A stretch of 64,000 bases of DNA, taken from positions 62,001-126,000 of the forward strand of contig BPGC01000002.1 in the NCBI GenBank assembly GCA_026002835.1, in the 5' to 3' direction. The stretch's first letter is position 1, and each line of letters begins with the position of its first letter. Source of the stretch: Candidatus Nitrosocaldaceae archaeon. Lineage in GTDB: Archaea > Thermoproteota > Nitrososphaeria > Nitrososphaerales > Nitrosocaldaceae. The notes below the pieces were generated by a model. It saw nothing but the letters and a program-made list of their open reading frames with translations. It was not told the origin of the DNA and made no database searches. The translations under genes were made by a program, and so were the position numbers. This document shows, in pieces, positions 1 to 9,020 of this stretch.

Positions 1-690
1 GGATCGGATAATAAAGAGTTAATACCTAACAAAGATGCAGTAACAGAATTGTTCAAAGAATTGAAATCGTTACCAAACGTCAATTATGTAGGAGCAATAC
101 ATCTAACATTCTCATCTGCTATGGCAGAACCAGAATGTGTGAAAGCTATGAGCACTATAAACAATTTCGGGCCAGATAGATGGAACGGAGTTCAAGTTGG
201 ATTAGAAACAGCATCACCAAGCCTCATAGCAAAGCATATGCCTTATAAGGTAAAACCTTTCAGCCCAGAAGAATGGCCATGGGTTGTAAGGAATGGAATA
301 AAATTATTGAACGATAATTACTACTTTGTAGCAAATACATTGATCATAGGTTTACCAGGAGAGACTGATGATGATGTCAGAGATACAATCGAATTATTAA
401 AAAGTTTAGATGGAATGGCTACAGTAGTGGCTCCTATGTTCTATACAGATTATCATGATCCTACTAGATCATTATATGGAGAAAATATGACTAAGATGCA
501 ATGGGAATTATACTTTAGATGTTGGTATCTTACAGCAAAAACAGTATCAAATTGGTTCTGGTATGGAACTGCACATTTCAGTCCAATTATGAGGATGATA
601 GCTGCTACATTCGGTAAATTTGGTTCATGGTATGTTCTTAAACTGATCCGTGATGGAGCAAAGAAGCATGCTGGGATTTATTTAGACTGA
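1..690 (+). CDS. Cobalamin-binding radical SAM protein, C-terminal part (5' end outside window)
   Basis: The frame is open from base 1, so the gene begins upstream; only about 229 C-terminal residues are seen. The stretch VGLETASPSLI, followed by a PFSPEEWPWV segment and LIIGLPGETDDDV, is the C-terminal half of a radical SAM barrel of the B12-dependent class. The SAM cysteine triad and the B12 domain must lie outside the window. The PeeWP segment and the tryptophan-rich tail recall the archaeal family that includes the GDGT ring synthases (GrsA/GrsB), which cyclise membrane tetraether lipids; that assignment is inference from this part alone. A TTG at 49 is internal, not the start. The gene ends in a T-rich stretch. 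Confidence 0.72.
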   Translation, partial: GSDNKELIPNKDAVTELFKELKSLPNVNYVGAIHLTFSSAMAEPECVKAMSTINNFGPDRWNGVQVGLETASPSLIAKHMPYKVKPFSPEEWPWVVRNGIKLLNDNYYFVANTLIIGLPGETDDDVRDTIELLKSLDGMATVVAPMFYTDYHDPTRSLYGENMTKMQWELYFRCWYLTAKTVSNWFWYGTAHFSPIMRMIAATFGKFGSWYVLKLIRDGAKKHAGIYLD

Positions 691-730
691 TTTCTGTATT
701 ATAATTTTTCATAATTTTATTATATTTCAT
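691..730 (+). terminator. T-rich tract after the radical SAM gene
   Basis: Several T runs of 3 to 5 bases begin right after the stop codon, with no hairpin. Archaeal termination typically uses such tracts. There is no independent support. Confidence 0.35.
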
Positions 731-781
731 ATCATCATCATATCATAAAATATATATGTAGAGTTACTGTTATCATAAATT

Positions 782-1843
782 ATGCTGAAAACTATAATTG
801 CTATAATTACTTTAAGTACAGTATTATTAGCAGCAAATGCACAAGCACAAATACCCATACCAAATATCGAGATTAAAACGGTTGAAGGTAAATATGTTAA
901 TGAAGAATTGGGTATAGAGATCACATTACCAGAAGGCTGGTCTGGTATGGAGTTTCCATCTATGGTATTACCAAGTTCACCATTAATTGCAGGTTTTGGA
1001 GCTGCGCCTGGGGGTATTGATATGACAGGTATGTCAGTAGGCTCTCCAATGATGATGCTTGTAGTAATGGATGCTGAAAAGGCTAAAGAGATAAAAGCTG
1101 AACCTACATCTACAGAAGAGTTTACAGAACCTACAGAACCAGAGACAGTAGAAAGTAAAGTAGAATGTAGAGTATTATCATTTAATCTAGTAGATGTTGA
1201 TGGAGCTAAAGGAATGGAAGGAGTTGTAGAATGTGATACAGAGGATGAGAATGGAAATCCTATAACTATTAGAGCTAAAGGTTTATGGGTATCACAAGAG
1301 TTTGATAATACAATAAGAACAATACAAGTAATGTTCAGTTCTAAAGTCGAGGATTATGACAAGTATATTAATGACTTTGACAATTCTCTGCAGACACTTA
1401 GAATATCTAATGCAAAACCATTATCGATGAACCTTGAGAAAGAGGTAGTTGAGAAGGTTATAATAGATGATACTGAGGTTGATATAAAGATATCAAGTAA
1501 TTCGGATATAAGCAATGTACAGTTTAATGAGGAAGATAAAAGCATCTCATTCAAAGTTGAAGGTAGTGATGGAAGTCTAGGTATGGCTGAGATATATTTA
1601 AGTAATGTTCTAAAAGGTCCTTATACAGTAACAATAGATGGTGAACCTATAGATGCTATACCTATTGTAAACCCAGAAACCAATGAAGAGGGTATAAAGA
1701 TAGTATATATGCATAGCATACATGAGGTAAAGATCGTTGGAACAGAGGTAGTTCCAGAATTCCCATTAGCTGTGTTACCAATACTTGCAATAATAACTGG
1801 AACAATAATATTATTGACTAGAAAGAGCAGTTTGAATATTTAA
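782..1843 (+). CDS. Secreted surface protein with PEFG-CTERM-like sorting signal
   Basis: 353 residues. A cleavable signal peptide occupies roughly residues 1-22 (hydrophobic core, then AANAQA). The body is acidic and beta-rich with no enzyme motif I recognise. The C-terminus carries PEFP (about residue 325), a hydrophobic segment of about 20 residues, then a basic TRKSS tail. This tripartite layout matches the PEF/PEFG-CTERM signals of thaumarchaeal exported proteins, thought to be processed by an archaeosortase. It is therefore probably an envelope-anchored protein; its function is unknown. It stands alone, flanked by AT-rich spacers of 91 and 132 bases. Confidence 0.75.
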   Translation: MLKTIIAIITLSTVLLAANAQAQIPIPNIEIKTVEGKYVNEELGIEITLPEGWSGMEFPSMVLPSSPLIAGFGAAPGGIDMTGMSVGSPMMMLVVMDAEKAKEIKAEPTSTEEFTEPTEPETVESKVECRVLSFNLVDVDGAKGMEGVVECDTEDENGNPITIRAKGLWVSQEFDNTIRTIQVMFSSKVEDYDKYINDFDNSLQTLRISNAKPLSMNLEKEVVEKVIIDDTEVDIKISSNSDISNVQFNEEDKSISFKVEGSDGSLGMAEIYLSNVLKGPYTVTIDGEPIDAIPIVNPETNEEGIKIVYMHSIHEVKIVGTEVVPEFPLAVLPILAIITGTIILLTRKSSLNI

Positions 1844-1947
1844 TAATTTTCCATATATTTTTGATTGTCTATTAATACAGTTATACTATATTATATGCCA
1901 TTACTCATCTTAACCATTTCAATTTTGTGCCTTTATAGCCATAAGTA

Positions 1948-1956
1948 TTTAATATA
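1948..1956 (+). promoter_or_regulatory. TATA-like box for meaB
   Basis: The element tttaatata is centred about 24 bases upstream of the GTG at 1976. That spacing implies a leaderless transcript starting at or near the GTG and supports this start codon. Confidence 0.55.
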
Positions 1957-1975
1957 ATTCCGATAAGCAGATCAT

Positions 1976-2893
1976 GTGAATATAAGTAAAGCATTGTTAG
2001 AAGGCAAGAGAGTAGCTATAGCAAAAGCATTATCAGTTGTTGAAGATGATCTGCCAGAATCTAGAGAATTGATTAAGGAGATAATAGAGAATATAGGAAA
2101 CGCTAGAACTATAGGAATTACTGGTCCTGCTGGAGCTGGAAAGAGCACTTTAATAGATAAATTGATAGAAGAGTATAGGAAGAGAGATTTTAAGGTTGCA
2201 GTATTAGCAATAGATCCAACTAGCGCTATAAGCGGGGGAGCGATATTAGGAGATAGGGTTAGAATGCAGCAGCATACTCTAGATGATAACATATTCATAA
2301 GGAGCATGGCGAGTAGAGGAGCATTAGGAGGCATCTCTAGATCAGTAAGGAATGCAATTAGAGTATTAGACGCTGCTGGTTTTAAAAGGATAATAATAGA
2401 GAGTGTAGGAGCTGGACAGTTAGATATAGAGATAACAAAGATCGTTGATGTAACATTAGTATTATTCAATCCTCAGACTGGAGATAGTATTCAAGCTATA
2501 AAGGCTGGTTTGACTGAGATAGGAGATATATACATTGTTAATAAAGCAGATCTAGACGGTGCAGAGAAACTATATTATGATATAAAAGATCTTATAGTTG
2601 ATAAAGATGATAAATTATTATTCAAGACTGTAGCATTAGAAGGTAAAGGCATAAAAGAGTTAGTTGATGGTATCGAGGAAGTATTAGAGAAGAAGAGTAG
2701 CAAATATAAGGAATTAGAGAAGAAGAGGATAGAGATGGAAGTCATAGATCTAGTTAATGATATAGTAAGTGAGAGGTTAAGAGATATACTTAAAGATAAT
2801 GAGTTGTATAATAAGTACTTGAAGATGATATTAGCAAAGAAGATAGATCCATATACAGCTGCTGAGGAGATAGCATCTAGTATAATAAAGTGA
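1976..2893 (+). CDS. meaB: Methylmalonyl-CoA mutase-associated GTPase MeaB
   Basis: 305 residues, the usual length for MeaB/ArgK G3E GTPases. The P-loop GPAGAGKST lies at residues 50-58, a DPTS segment follows at about residue 83, and NKAD (G4) at about 183. MeaB guards and reloads the cobalamin cofactor of methylmalonyl-CoA mutase. The next gene, 4 bases downstream, is the catalytic mutase subunit, so the pair forms one operon. The start is GTG at 1976, which follows a TATA-like box at leaderless distance. In Thaumarchaeota the mutase serves the 3-hydroxypropionate/4-hydroxybutyrate carbon-fixation cycle; that role here is inference. Confidence 0.93.
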   Translation: MNISKALLEGKRVAIAKALSVVEDDLPESRELIKEIIENIGNARTIGITGPAGAGKSTLIDKLIEEYRKRDFKVAVLAIDPTSAISGGAILGDRVRMQQHTLDDNIFIRSMASRGALGGISRSVRNAIRVLDAAGFKRIIIESVGAGQLDIEITKIVDVTLVLFNPQTGDSIQAIKAGLTEIGDIYIVNKADLDGAEKLYYDIKDLIVDKDDKLLFKTVALEGKGIKELVDGIEEVLEKKSSKYKELEKKRIEMEVIDLVNDIVSERLRDILKDNELYNKYLKMILAKKIDPYTAAEEIASSIIK

Positions 2894-2897
2894 GAGC

Positions 2898-4475
2898 ATG
2901 AGCGAAGAGAAGAAGTTTTTAACAGATTCTAATATAGAGGTAAAGAGGATATATACAAAGGATGATACAAAACCATTAGATGAAGATGCTGGAAGTTATC
3001 CATTCACTAGAGGCATATATCCAGATATGTATAGAGCTAGATTATGGACTATGAGACAATATACTGGATTTGGTAGTGCTGAGGAAACAAATGCTAGATT
3101 CAAGTTTTTGTTGGAGCATGGCCAGACTGGATTAAGTTTAGCTTTTGATCTACCTACACAGACTGGATATGATTCTGATCATCCTAGAAGTGAAGGAGAA
3201 GTAGGAAGGGTAGGAGTTGCTATAAGTTCGCTGAAAGATATGATGATATGCTTTGATGGTATACCATTAGATAAAGTAAGTACTTCAATGACGATAAACT
3301 CTACCGCAAATATACTGTTATCATTTTATATTGCAGTTGCTGAAAGTCAAGGAATTGCTCAAAATATGTTAAGAGGAACTTTACAGAATGATATACTTAA
3401 AGAGTATATCGCTAGAAATACATATATCTATCCTCCAGAACCATCGATAAGGTTATTTGTAGATTCGGTAGAATATTGCAGCAAGAATGTACCTAAATGG
3501 TATCCAATAAGCATATCTGGATATCATATGAGGGAAGCTGGTGCTACTGCAATACAAGAACTAGCATTCACATTTGCAAATGCGATTGCTTATACTGAAG
3601 CATGTATAAATCGTGGTTTGAATGTAGATGATTTCGCTCCTAGATTATCGTTCTTCTGGTGTTGTACTATAGATATACTAGAAGAGATAGCCAAGTTTAG
3701 AGCTGCTAGAAGGATCTGGGCTAAGATAATGAAGGAAAGGTTCAATGCTCAGAATCCTAAATCTATGCATCTAAGGTTCCATGTCCAAACAAGCGGAGAA
3801 TCGTTAACAGCTCAACAGCCAGATAATAATATAATTAGAGTAGCCTTACAAGCATTAGCAGCTGTTCTAGGAGGCTGCCAATCTCTTCATACAAACTCTA
3901 AAGATGAAGCGTTATCTCTACCAACTGAGCATGCAGTAAAGATAGCGCTAAGAACACAGCAGATAATTGCATATGAGAGTGGTGTTACTAGAACTGTAGA
4001 TCCATTAGGAGGATCATACTTTATTGAGCATTTAACAGATACAATAGAGGAAGAGGTTAACAAATATCTAGCAAAGATAGATAGTATGGGAGGATCATTA
4101 AAGGCTATAGAGAAAGGCTACTTCCAAGATGAGATAAGGAAGAATGCTTATAGGCTTAAGAAAGAGGTTGATGAAGGGAAGAGGATAATTGTTGGAGTTA
4201 ACAAATTTGTTGATAAAGAGGATATTGAGCCAGAGATCCATGTAATAGATCCAGAGATAGAGAAGAAGCAGATTGCTAGGCTAAAAGAGTTGAAGGCTAG
4301 TAGAGATAAGAGTAAAGTTGAGCATGTATTATCTAGGCTAAAAGAGGTTGCTGAGAGTGATGAGAATACTATGCCATATATCATAGATGCCGTAAAGAAT
4401 TATGCTACATTAGGCGAGATAAGTGATGTATTTAGAGAAGTGTTCGGGGTTTATAAGCCAAAGATATCATTTTAA
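2898..4475 (+). CDS. mcmA1: Methylmalonyl-CoA mutase, catalytic (large) subunit
   Basis: 525 residues forming the substrate-binding TIM-barrel half of methylmalonyl-CoA mutase, which interconverts methylmalonyl-CoA and succinyl-CoA by a cobalamin radical. Family motifs include [12 protein letters not shown] near residue 35, [15 protein letters not shown] near 78 and the RHxV-type [15 protein letters not shown] segment near 300. There is no C-terminal cobalamin-binding domain; in archaea that domain is a separate small subunit, and neither it nor the epimerase is in this window. It is cotranscribed with meaB, with a 4-base gap. A coenzyme preference for methylmalonyl- over isobutyryl- or 2-hydroxyisobutyryl-CoA is inferred from the neighbour and the lineage. 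Confidence 0.93.
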   Translation: MSEEKKFLTDSNIEVKRIYTKDDTKPLDEDAGSYPFTRGIYPDMYRARLWTMRQYTGFGSAEETNARFKFLLEHGQTGLSLAFDLPTQTGYDSDHPRSEGEVGRVGVAISSLKDMMICFDGIPLDKVSTSMTINSTANILLSFYIAVAESQGIAQNMLRGTLQNDILKEYIARNTYIYPPEPSIRLFVDSVEYCSKNVPKWYPISISGYHMREAGATAIQELAFTFANAIAYTEACINRGLNVDDFAPRLSFFWCCTIDILEEIAKFRAARRIWAKIMKERFNAQNPKSMHLRFHVQTSGESLTAQQPDNNIIRVALQALAAVLGGCQSLHTNSKDEALSLPTEHAVKIALRTQQIIAYESGVTRTVDPLGGSYFIEHLTDTIEEEVNKYLAKIDSMGGSLKAIEKGYFQDEIRKNAYRLKKEVDEGKRIIVGVNKFVDKEDIEPEIHVIDPEIEKKQIARLKELKASRDKSKVEHVLSRLKEVAESDENTMPYIIDAVKNYATLGEISDVFREVFGVYKPKISF

Positions 4476-4526
4476 ATTTATTTATTAGGAATATTTTTAA
4501 ATTAAATCATCTATTGATATTGTCAT

Positions 4527-6140
4527 ATGAACACTCCGATATATGAAGCAATTATTCCATTGAGGAATCTAGCATTATTTAAATCAAATTATACACATTT
4601 CGATTTGCTTGATAATTTTAAAATTTCATCTTATAGATATATAAATGAAGATGATGAAGAAGAGATTAAAGATATCTGTATAAGCGTAAAATATCTTACA
4701 GAAAAAAAGTTAAAAGAATATTATACATATGATGAAGAAGATTATAGAAAATATGTACGCATATTGAGTTATCCTCAACCATCAGATAGTACGATATTAG
4801 ATGAACTTCGCATACTGGGGCATCCTCAACCATCAGATAATACGATATTAGATAAATCTCATCCATATTTAATAATTAGATTTAGTGCAGAACAAACTAG
4901 GACTTTGGAATACACTAAACTTTGTAATGTGATAGGCATTTTCTTTAGAGCATTAGGTCTCTTTAAGACAGAAAAAGTATCATTCAAGTCAGATATAGTG
5001 CATATGACAGTAGAAATAAATGATAACCATAAAGAAGTTGTAATGTCTGGTGGACTTATTCCTTATCCTCCCTCGCATGATATTGAACGTGAATATATTG
5101 GAGGATATGAGCTATTGCATAGTGAAAAAGATGTATTTGAAGAATTTTATAGACGATTTTTTGAATTCAGTAATCATCATGATGTTAGATTACAAAAACA
5201 GCGATGGGATATAAACATGGCATTAAGATTTCTTGATAGAACATTAATGACATATACATCTAATAATAAATTCACAGATAGATTCATTTTTCTTAGTATA
5301 GCATTAGAAGCACTATTCTCAAAAGGTAAAGAATCATCAAAGAAGGAAAAATACTCTACTAGAGGTGCGAATCTATTATGTGATGATCCTCAAGAGCGGA
5401 ATTGGTTATATGAAAAGATTAGTACGTTATACGATCTACGTTCTGAGATAGTACATGGAAATCCTAAATTTATGTTACACAAATATGATCTCTATGCATT
5501 ATATGAGATAGTTAGATGTTCTATCTTAAGGTTTATTGTATTATATATGAATGGATTTTGTGATATAATCGATAAACTTGATGAAATAGTCTCTGATGAA
5601 AAAGTTAGAGAAGAAATGAAGAAATATTTTTATAAAGAAGAAAATGAAGAAAAAATGAAGGTTGATCCTTCTATACTAGAAAATATAATCGATAAACTTG
5701 ATGAAATGCTCTCTGATGAAAAAGTTAGAGAAGAATGGGAAAAACGCTTGAAAAACTGCTTGAAGGAAGAAAGGTTCAGGATCGATCCTTCTATATTAGG
5801 ACCAAATTATTCAAAAATATATCCAGAATTATTTGAATGGGATAAGGTAGATGATAATCTAAATTACAAATACTCAGAATTTGTAGAATTTCTAGCTAGT
5901 ATGTTATATGAAGATAAGAAGAGACCTACATTGAAAGTAAAGAAAAAAGAGAAAAAGACTATAATTCTATCTACAGATGATAATCATGAAATAAAGATCG
6001 CTTTAGATGATAAAAGAAACGGAACTCTAATAATAGATGATAATAATAGGAAGGATAAGAAGATCAAAAATATATTCATATTAAGAGATAACAAAATATG
6101 CTATTTCAAAGGATTTAAAGTGATTAATATACAATCTTAA
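4527..6140 (+). CDS. Apea-like HEPN-domain protein with internal duplications
   Basis: 537 residues, not a known housekeeping family. Residues about 235-340 look like an Apea-type HEPN domain: FIFLSIALEALFS, then a CxxxxxxRN-like stretch, then DLRSEIVHG, which holds the R-x4-H motif that acts as the RNase centre in many HEPN proteins. The N-terminal 230 residues are acidic and of unknown fold; the last 65 are lysine-rich and beta-like. Two exact-length tandem duplications sit inside (17 aa x2 at 4758-4859; 40 aa x2 at 5562-5801). Eight arginines use CGN codons, which neighbours almost avoid, suggesting transfer. No toxin or antitoxin partner is adjacent. RNase activity is inference. Confidence 0.62.
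   Translation: MNTPIYEAIIPLRNLALFKSNYTHFDLLDNFKISSYRYINEDDEEEIKDICISVKYLTEKKLKEYYTYDEEDYRKYVRILSYPQPSDSTILDELRILGHPQPSDNTILDKSHPYLIIRFSAEQTRTLEYTKLCNVIGIFFRALGLFKTEKVSFKSDIVHMTVEINDNHKEVVMSGGLIPYPPSHDIEREYIGGYELLHSEKDVFEEFYRRFFEFSNHHDVRLQKQRWDINMALRFLDRTLMTYTSNNKFTDRFIFLSIALEALFSKGKESSKKEKYSTRGANLLCDDPQERNWLYEKISTLYDLRSEIVHGNPKFMLHKYDLYALYEIVRCSILRFIVLYMNGFCDIIDKLDEIVSDEKVREEMKKYFYKEENEEKMKVDPSILENIIDKLDEMLSDEKVREEWEKRLKNCLKEERFRIDPSILGPNYSKIYPELFEWDKVDDNLNYKYSEFVEFLASMLYEDKKRPTLKVKKKEKKTIILSTDDNHEIKIALDDKRNGTLIIDDNNRKDKKIKNIFILRDNKICYFKGFKVINIQS
4758..4859 (+). repeat. 51-bp in-frame tandem duplication in the HEPN gene
   Basis: Units 4758-4808 and 4809-4859 encode near-identical 17-residue blocks, RILSYPQPSDSTILDEL and RILGHPQPSDNTILDKS. 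They differ by few bases, so the duplication is recent, and they abut exactly and keep frame. Confidence 0.9.
5562..5801 (+). repeat. 120-bp in-frame tandem duplication in the HEPN gene
   Basis: Units 5562-5681 and 5682-5801 each encode 40 residues. The first halves are almost identical (IIDKLDE..SDEKVREE) and the ends share DPSIL; the middle parts have diverged. Predicted amphipathic helices make this look like a duplicated helical hairpin following the HEPN core. Confidence 0.9.
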
Positions 6141-6272
6141 CAATTGATTGGTTAAAGTTATTATCTGTTGGAAAGTATTCGTTATCACTAATTTTGGTAT
6201 TTATGCGAGAGATGTTTTCTAATACCCATTATGATTTTGCAAACTAAAATTATATATCGGAACTTGATTTTT

Positions 6273-7508
6273 ATGAGGGTTATGCTAACTAATGATGAAA
6301 TGATAACAGTAGAAGAGGTAAAGAAGGCTAGGGAAGTATTAGATGGTATAATACATCATACTCCATTGTTCAGATCTGATACATTTAGTAGGATGAGTAA
6401 TGCTGAGATATATCTTAAGGCAGAATCTTTACAAAAGACTGGTTCATTTAAGGTTAGAGGAGCATATGTAAAGATAAATTCATTAAGCGAGGAGCAGAAG
6501 AAGAATGGAGTTATAGCAGCATCTGCAGGAAACCATGGACAAGGAGTAGCTTATGCTTCAAAGATGTTAGGAATAGATTGTACAATAGTTATGCCAGTAA
6601 ACGCATCTCCAGCAAAAGTAGCAGCTATCAAAGGTTATGGAGCAAATGTAATACTCCATGGAGTATTATACGATCAGGCATGGGAGAAGGCTGTAGAAAT
6701 ATCTAAAGAGAAGAACCTTACAATAATTCATGCATTTGATGATCCTAAAGTTATAGCAGGACAAGGTACAATAGCATTAGAGATATTAGAAGAGTTGGAG
6801 AATTTTGATGCTATTGTATTACCAATAGGAGGAGGAGGCTTAGCAGCTGGTATTAGCGTCGTATTAAAAACATTAAAACCAGAAATAAAGATTATTGGAG
6901 TGCAATCAGAAGCATTTGATGCTATGAAAAAGTCTATTCAATATGGTAGAATTGTTGAGATTAGTAATGGGAATACTATAGCAGATGGTATATCTGTAAA
7001 ACGCCCTGGAGAATTGACATTCAAGATATTATCTAATAATATAGATGATATTGTAACTGTTAGCGATGATGATATAGTAAAAGCTATGTTCTTACTTATG
7101 GAGAGAAGTAAACTAGTAGTTGAACCAGCTGGTGCAATAGGTTTAGCATATCTGTTATCAAATTCTAAAGAGTTGAAAGGAAAAAGGGTAGTTAGTATTT
7201 TAACTGGAGGAAATATAGATATGTATCTGTTAGGACAGATCGTATCTAAAGGTTTGGTCAAGACTGGTAGAATGTTAAAGATCTCAATTCAATTAGTAGA
7301 TAGACCAGGAGAGCTGAAGAGAGTAGTAGATACTATAGTTGCTAATAGAGTTAATATAGTCGAGGTTTTGCATGATAGATTAAGTCAAGATGTTGCAGTA
7401 GGAAAAGCAAAGGTTACATTGAGTTTAGAGACTGAAGATGATGAGCATACCAAAAAGCTTATGGAAGCATTCAAGGCTAGTGATATAGAATTTAAGATAT
7501 TATCTTAA
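6273..7508 (+). CDS. ilvA: Threonine ammonia-lyase (threonine dehydratase) with ACT domain
   Basis: About 411 residues. PLP fold type II: the lysine in TGSFKVRG (residue 60) should bind PLP, ASAGNHGQG is the asparagine loop and PIGGGGLAAG the phosphate-binding glycine loop. Residues about 330-411 form an ACT-type domain beginning SIQLVDRPGELKRVV, expected for allosteric control by amino acids. It makes 2-oxobutanoate from threonine for isoleucine synthesis. An in-frame ATG at 6231 lies upstream of a TATA-like stretch (6248-6257), so translation more likely starts at 6273, or at 6282, which fits a leaderless transcript slightly better. The stop overlaps the convergent gene by 9 bases. Confidence 0.92.
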   Translation: MRVMLTNDEMITVEEVKKAREVLDGIIHHTPLFRSDTFSRMSNAEIYLKAESLQKTGSFKVRGAYVKINSLSEEQKKNGVIAASAGNHGQGVAYASKMLGIDCTIVMPVNASPAKVAAIKGYGANVILHGVLYDQAWEKAVEISKEKNLTIIHAFDDPKVIAGQGTIALEILEELENFDAIVLPIGGGGLAAGISVVLKTLKPEIKIIGVQSEAFDAMKKSIQYGRIVEISNGNTIADGISVKRPGELTFKILSNNIDDIVTVSDDDIVKAMFLLMERSKLVVEPAGAIGLAYLLSNSKELKGKRVVSILTGGNIDMYLLGQIVSKGLVKTGRMLKISIQLVDRPGELKRVVDTIVANRVNIVEVLHDRLSQDVAVGKAKVTLSLETEDDEHTKKLMEAFKASDIEFKILS

Positions 7509-8198
7509 CTTTAGATGGTTTAATATTATATCATTAACAGCATTAGGATCGATTATCTTCTCATGAGGATGCGCTTCTGGTTTTAATGCATGATCATAGC
7601 ATAGATAGATCAATTCTCTGTTAGGAGGGTCTTTTGCTAATGCTAGTAATGATTCTATTAAGAATTCTTCAGATCCTATCTTGCTAATGAGTTTATTTAA
7701 TTTGCTAGCAAAACCTTCACTAGATGGTTTTAGCCATAATGAGATATAATTATTTATATCTTCAAGTGAGATAACTTGAATGCTATCAGTTGCTCTTATT
7801 GCTGTATTCGCATTTAACGATACTATACCTTTTAGCATTGAAGGGCTATAAAGAGTAATACTTGGTTCATCAAGGATAAATCTTAGATTAAAGCTGCTAG
7901 GATAGATTATAGGATCGATCTCTACTATAAGCGATCTCTCATCTTCAATCCTTCTAACAGATAATGTTACCTCTTTTCTATTTCCTTTAACAATATATAT
8001 ACTGCCTTTTTCTATGTTAAGCTCTTTAACCTTTGCTTCTGTTACCTCTAATAGTTGATGTTCAGCATCTACAAACTTTTTGAATATATCTTCTCTAGTC
8101 TGCTGCTGGTATGTTCCTATTACAAACTGTTGTCTTTTCTTCATAGCAGTTATCTCTTCCTCGACCATCTTTAGAGTATTATACAAGTTTAATGGCAT
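7500..8198 (-). CDS. Conserved hypothetical protein
   Basis: 232 residues; I do not recognise a named family. The N-terminal third is charged and helical (TMKKRQQFVIGTYQQQTREDIFKKF), the middle is beta-rich with a VEIDPIIYPSSFNLRF stretch, and the C-terminal third is helical and ends with a conserved-looking PHEKIIDPNAVNDIILNHL. There is no signal peptide, membrane segment or cysteine cluster, so it is a soluble cytoplasmic protein. A TATA-like tattaaata in the 32-base upstream gap supports the start at 8198. Its end overlaps ilvA tail to tail. It may be cotranscribed with the gene upstream. Confidence 0.7.
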   Translation of the reverse strand: MPLNLYNTLKMVEEEITAMKKRQQFVIGTYQQQTREDIFKKFVDAEHQLLEVTEAKVKELNIEKGSIYIVKGNRKEVTLSVRRIEDERSLIVEIDPIIYPSSFNLRFILDEPSITLYSPSMLKGIVSLNANTAIRATDSIQVISLEDINNYISLWLKPSSEGFASKLNKLISKIGSEEFLIESLLALAKDPPNRELIYLCYDHALKPEAHPHEKIIDPNAVNDIILNHLKLR

Positions 8199-8230
8199 AT
8201 GCTAGGCTAGATAATTATTAAATAATAATG

Positions 8231-8746
8231 TTAGCCCTTGAGATCGGTGCTTACATTACTTCCAATTGTATCTAATAAGCCTAATAATCCTCCTTGTTTT
8301 ATCTTAACCTTAGCACTCTTCTCGTACTCTTTTTCTTTATTGATCTCGTCTAAAGGTCTAGGATCTAAAGCACCTTCATAGAAGAACTTGTAATTGTCAT
8401 GCTTCAGTTTTAGTAATGGTTCTATATACTTCCATTGCCAGTTAGCTAGAACTATATATATTCTACTTTGAAATTCGTTATTCCTTATAATATTCCAGAT
8501 TTTCTTACTCATATCTTGTATATTTTTACAATCATATGCTTCTATATGCTCTTTTGGTAAATACTCATATGCTATGCTAGGATCTTTTATGCCAAATAAT
8601 AGTATTTTTATATCATCGTCTGCATATGAACTATCTAATCTCTGAAATAATTCTTTAGCTTTTAAGAATATATTTCTAATAGTTTCTTTTGAGTTTTGAG
8701 TTTCGTTATGCATCTTACAATATACTGCTATATACTTGTATTCCAT
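8231..8746 (-). CDS. Hypothetical protein
   Basis: 171 residues without recognisable motif. The visible pattern is an alpha/beta arrangement: YKYIAVYCK, a helix, DIKILLFGIKDP, a helix, then RIYIVLANWQWKYIEPLL, as in a small Rossmann-like fold. It ends in a glycine- and leucine-rich tail (GGLLGLLDTIG). It lies downstream of the 82-base hairpin at 8931-9012 and in the same direction as the aIF5B operon, but 285 bases separate it from aIF5B, so it probably has its own promoter. Function unknown. Confidence 0.6.
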   Translation of the reverse strand: MEYKYIAVYCKMHNETQNSKETIRNIFLKAKELFQRLDSSYADDDIKILLFGIKDPSIAYEYLPKEHIEAYDCKNIQDMSKKIWNIIRNNEFQSRIYIVLANWQWKYIEPLLKLKHDNYKFFYEGALDPRPLDEINKEKEYEKSAKVKIKQGGLLGLLDTIGSNVSTDLKG

Positions 8747-8902
8747 TATTGATAGATCTTACATTCTTCTATTTAATCTGTTTGATGAAAAGTTCTAATT
8801 AGACGATCTATAAATTTATGATTCAAGATTAGTTTATTGAAATATTTCTCGAATAAATGATTATATAGAATAGTTATGTAATATAATATTACAAACAAAG
8901 AA

Positions 8903-8911
8903 ATAAATATA
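8903..8911 (+). promoter_or_regulatory. TATA-like box upstream of the hairpin RNA candidate
   Basis: The element ataaatata is centred at 8907, about 26 bases before the first paired base of the hairpin. This is the usual archaeal TATA-to-start distance for rightward transcription. Confidence 0.45.
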
Positions 8912-8913
8912 GA

Positions 8914-8928
8914 ATTACTAATAGTAAT
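8914..8928. promoter_or_regulatory. Perfect 15-bp palindrome between TATA-like box and hairpin
   Basis: ATTACTAATAGTAAT is a perfect inverted repeat with a one-base centre. It lies just downstream of the TATA-like box and 3 bases before the hairpin stem, the place where an archaeal repressor would block transcription. It could also be chance in AT-rich DNA. Confidence 0.4.
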
Positions 8929-8930
8929 AT

Positions 8931-9020
8931 TAGACAAGGTCCTAGGAGGGAAAGAGTGGATGCTGGGTTGAAATGATCCGCATCCGCTAGTTGTCTCCTA
9001 GGACCTTGTCTAGCTTAACT
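8931..9020 (+). ncRNA. Putative structured small RNA with perfect 18-bp closing stem
   Basis: Arms 8931-8948 (tagacaaggtcctaggag) and 8995-9012 are perfect reverse complements. Between them, 8954-8963 pairs with 8981-8989 (agtggatgc against gcatccgct, with one wobble), extended by GGGTT/GATCC around a GAAAT loop. The two helices are separated by a symmetric internal loop, ggaaag facing agttgt. The block is richer in G and C than its surroundings. A TATA-like box lies about 26 bases upstream and a T-tract follows, so rightward transcription of a short RNA is plausible. The other strand would be the 3' tail of aIF5B mRNA. It fits no tRNA, 5S, SRP or standard box C/D layout I can see. Confidence 0.5.

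Noticed and set aside
1972..2469. Open frame opposite meaB
   Set aside because: It is antisense to the P-loop domain of a recognised GTPase.
4758..5801. CRISPR or other repeat array
   Set aside because: The repeats are only two copies each, in frame within a coding gene, without regular unique spacers.
8931..9012. The hairpin as a tRNA, 5S rRNA or box C/D or H/ACA guide
   Set aside because: The outer stem is 18 bp and perfect, no anticodon arm or T-arm (GGTTC) is present, no C or D box with correct spacing occurs, and the ANA box is not at the expected distance from the pocket.
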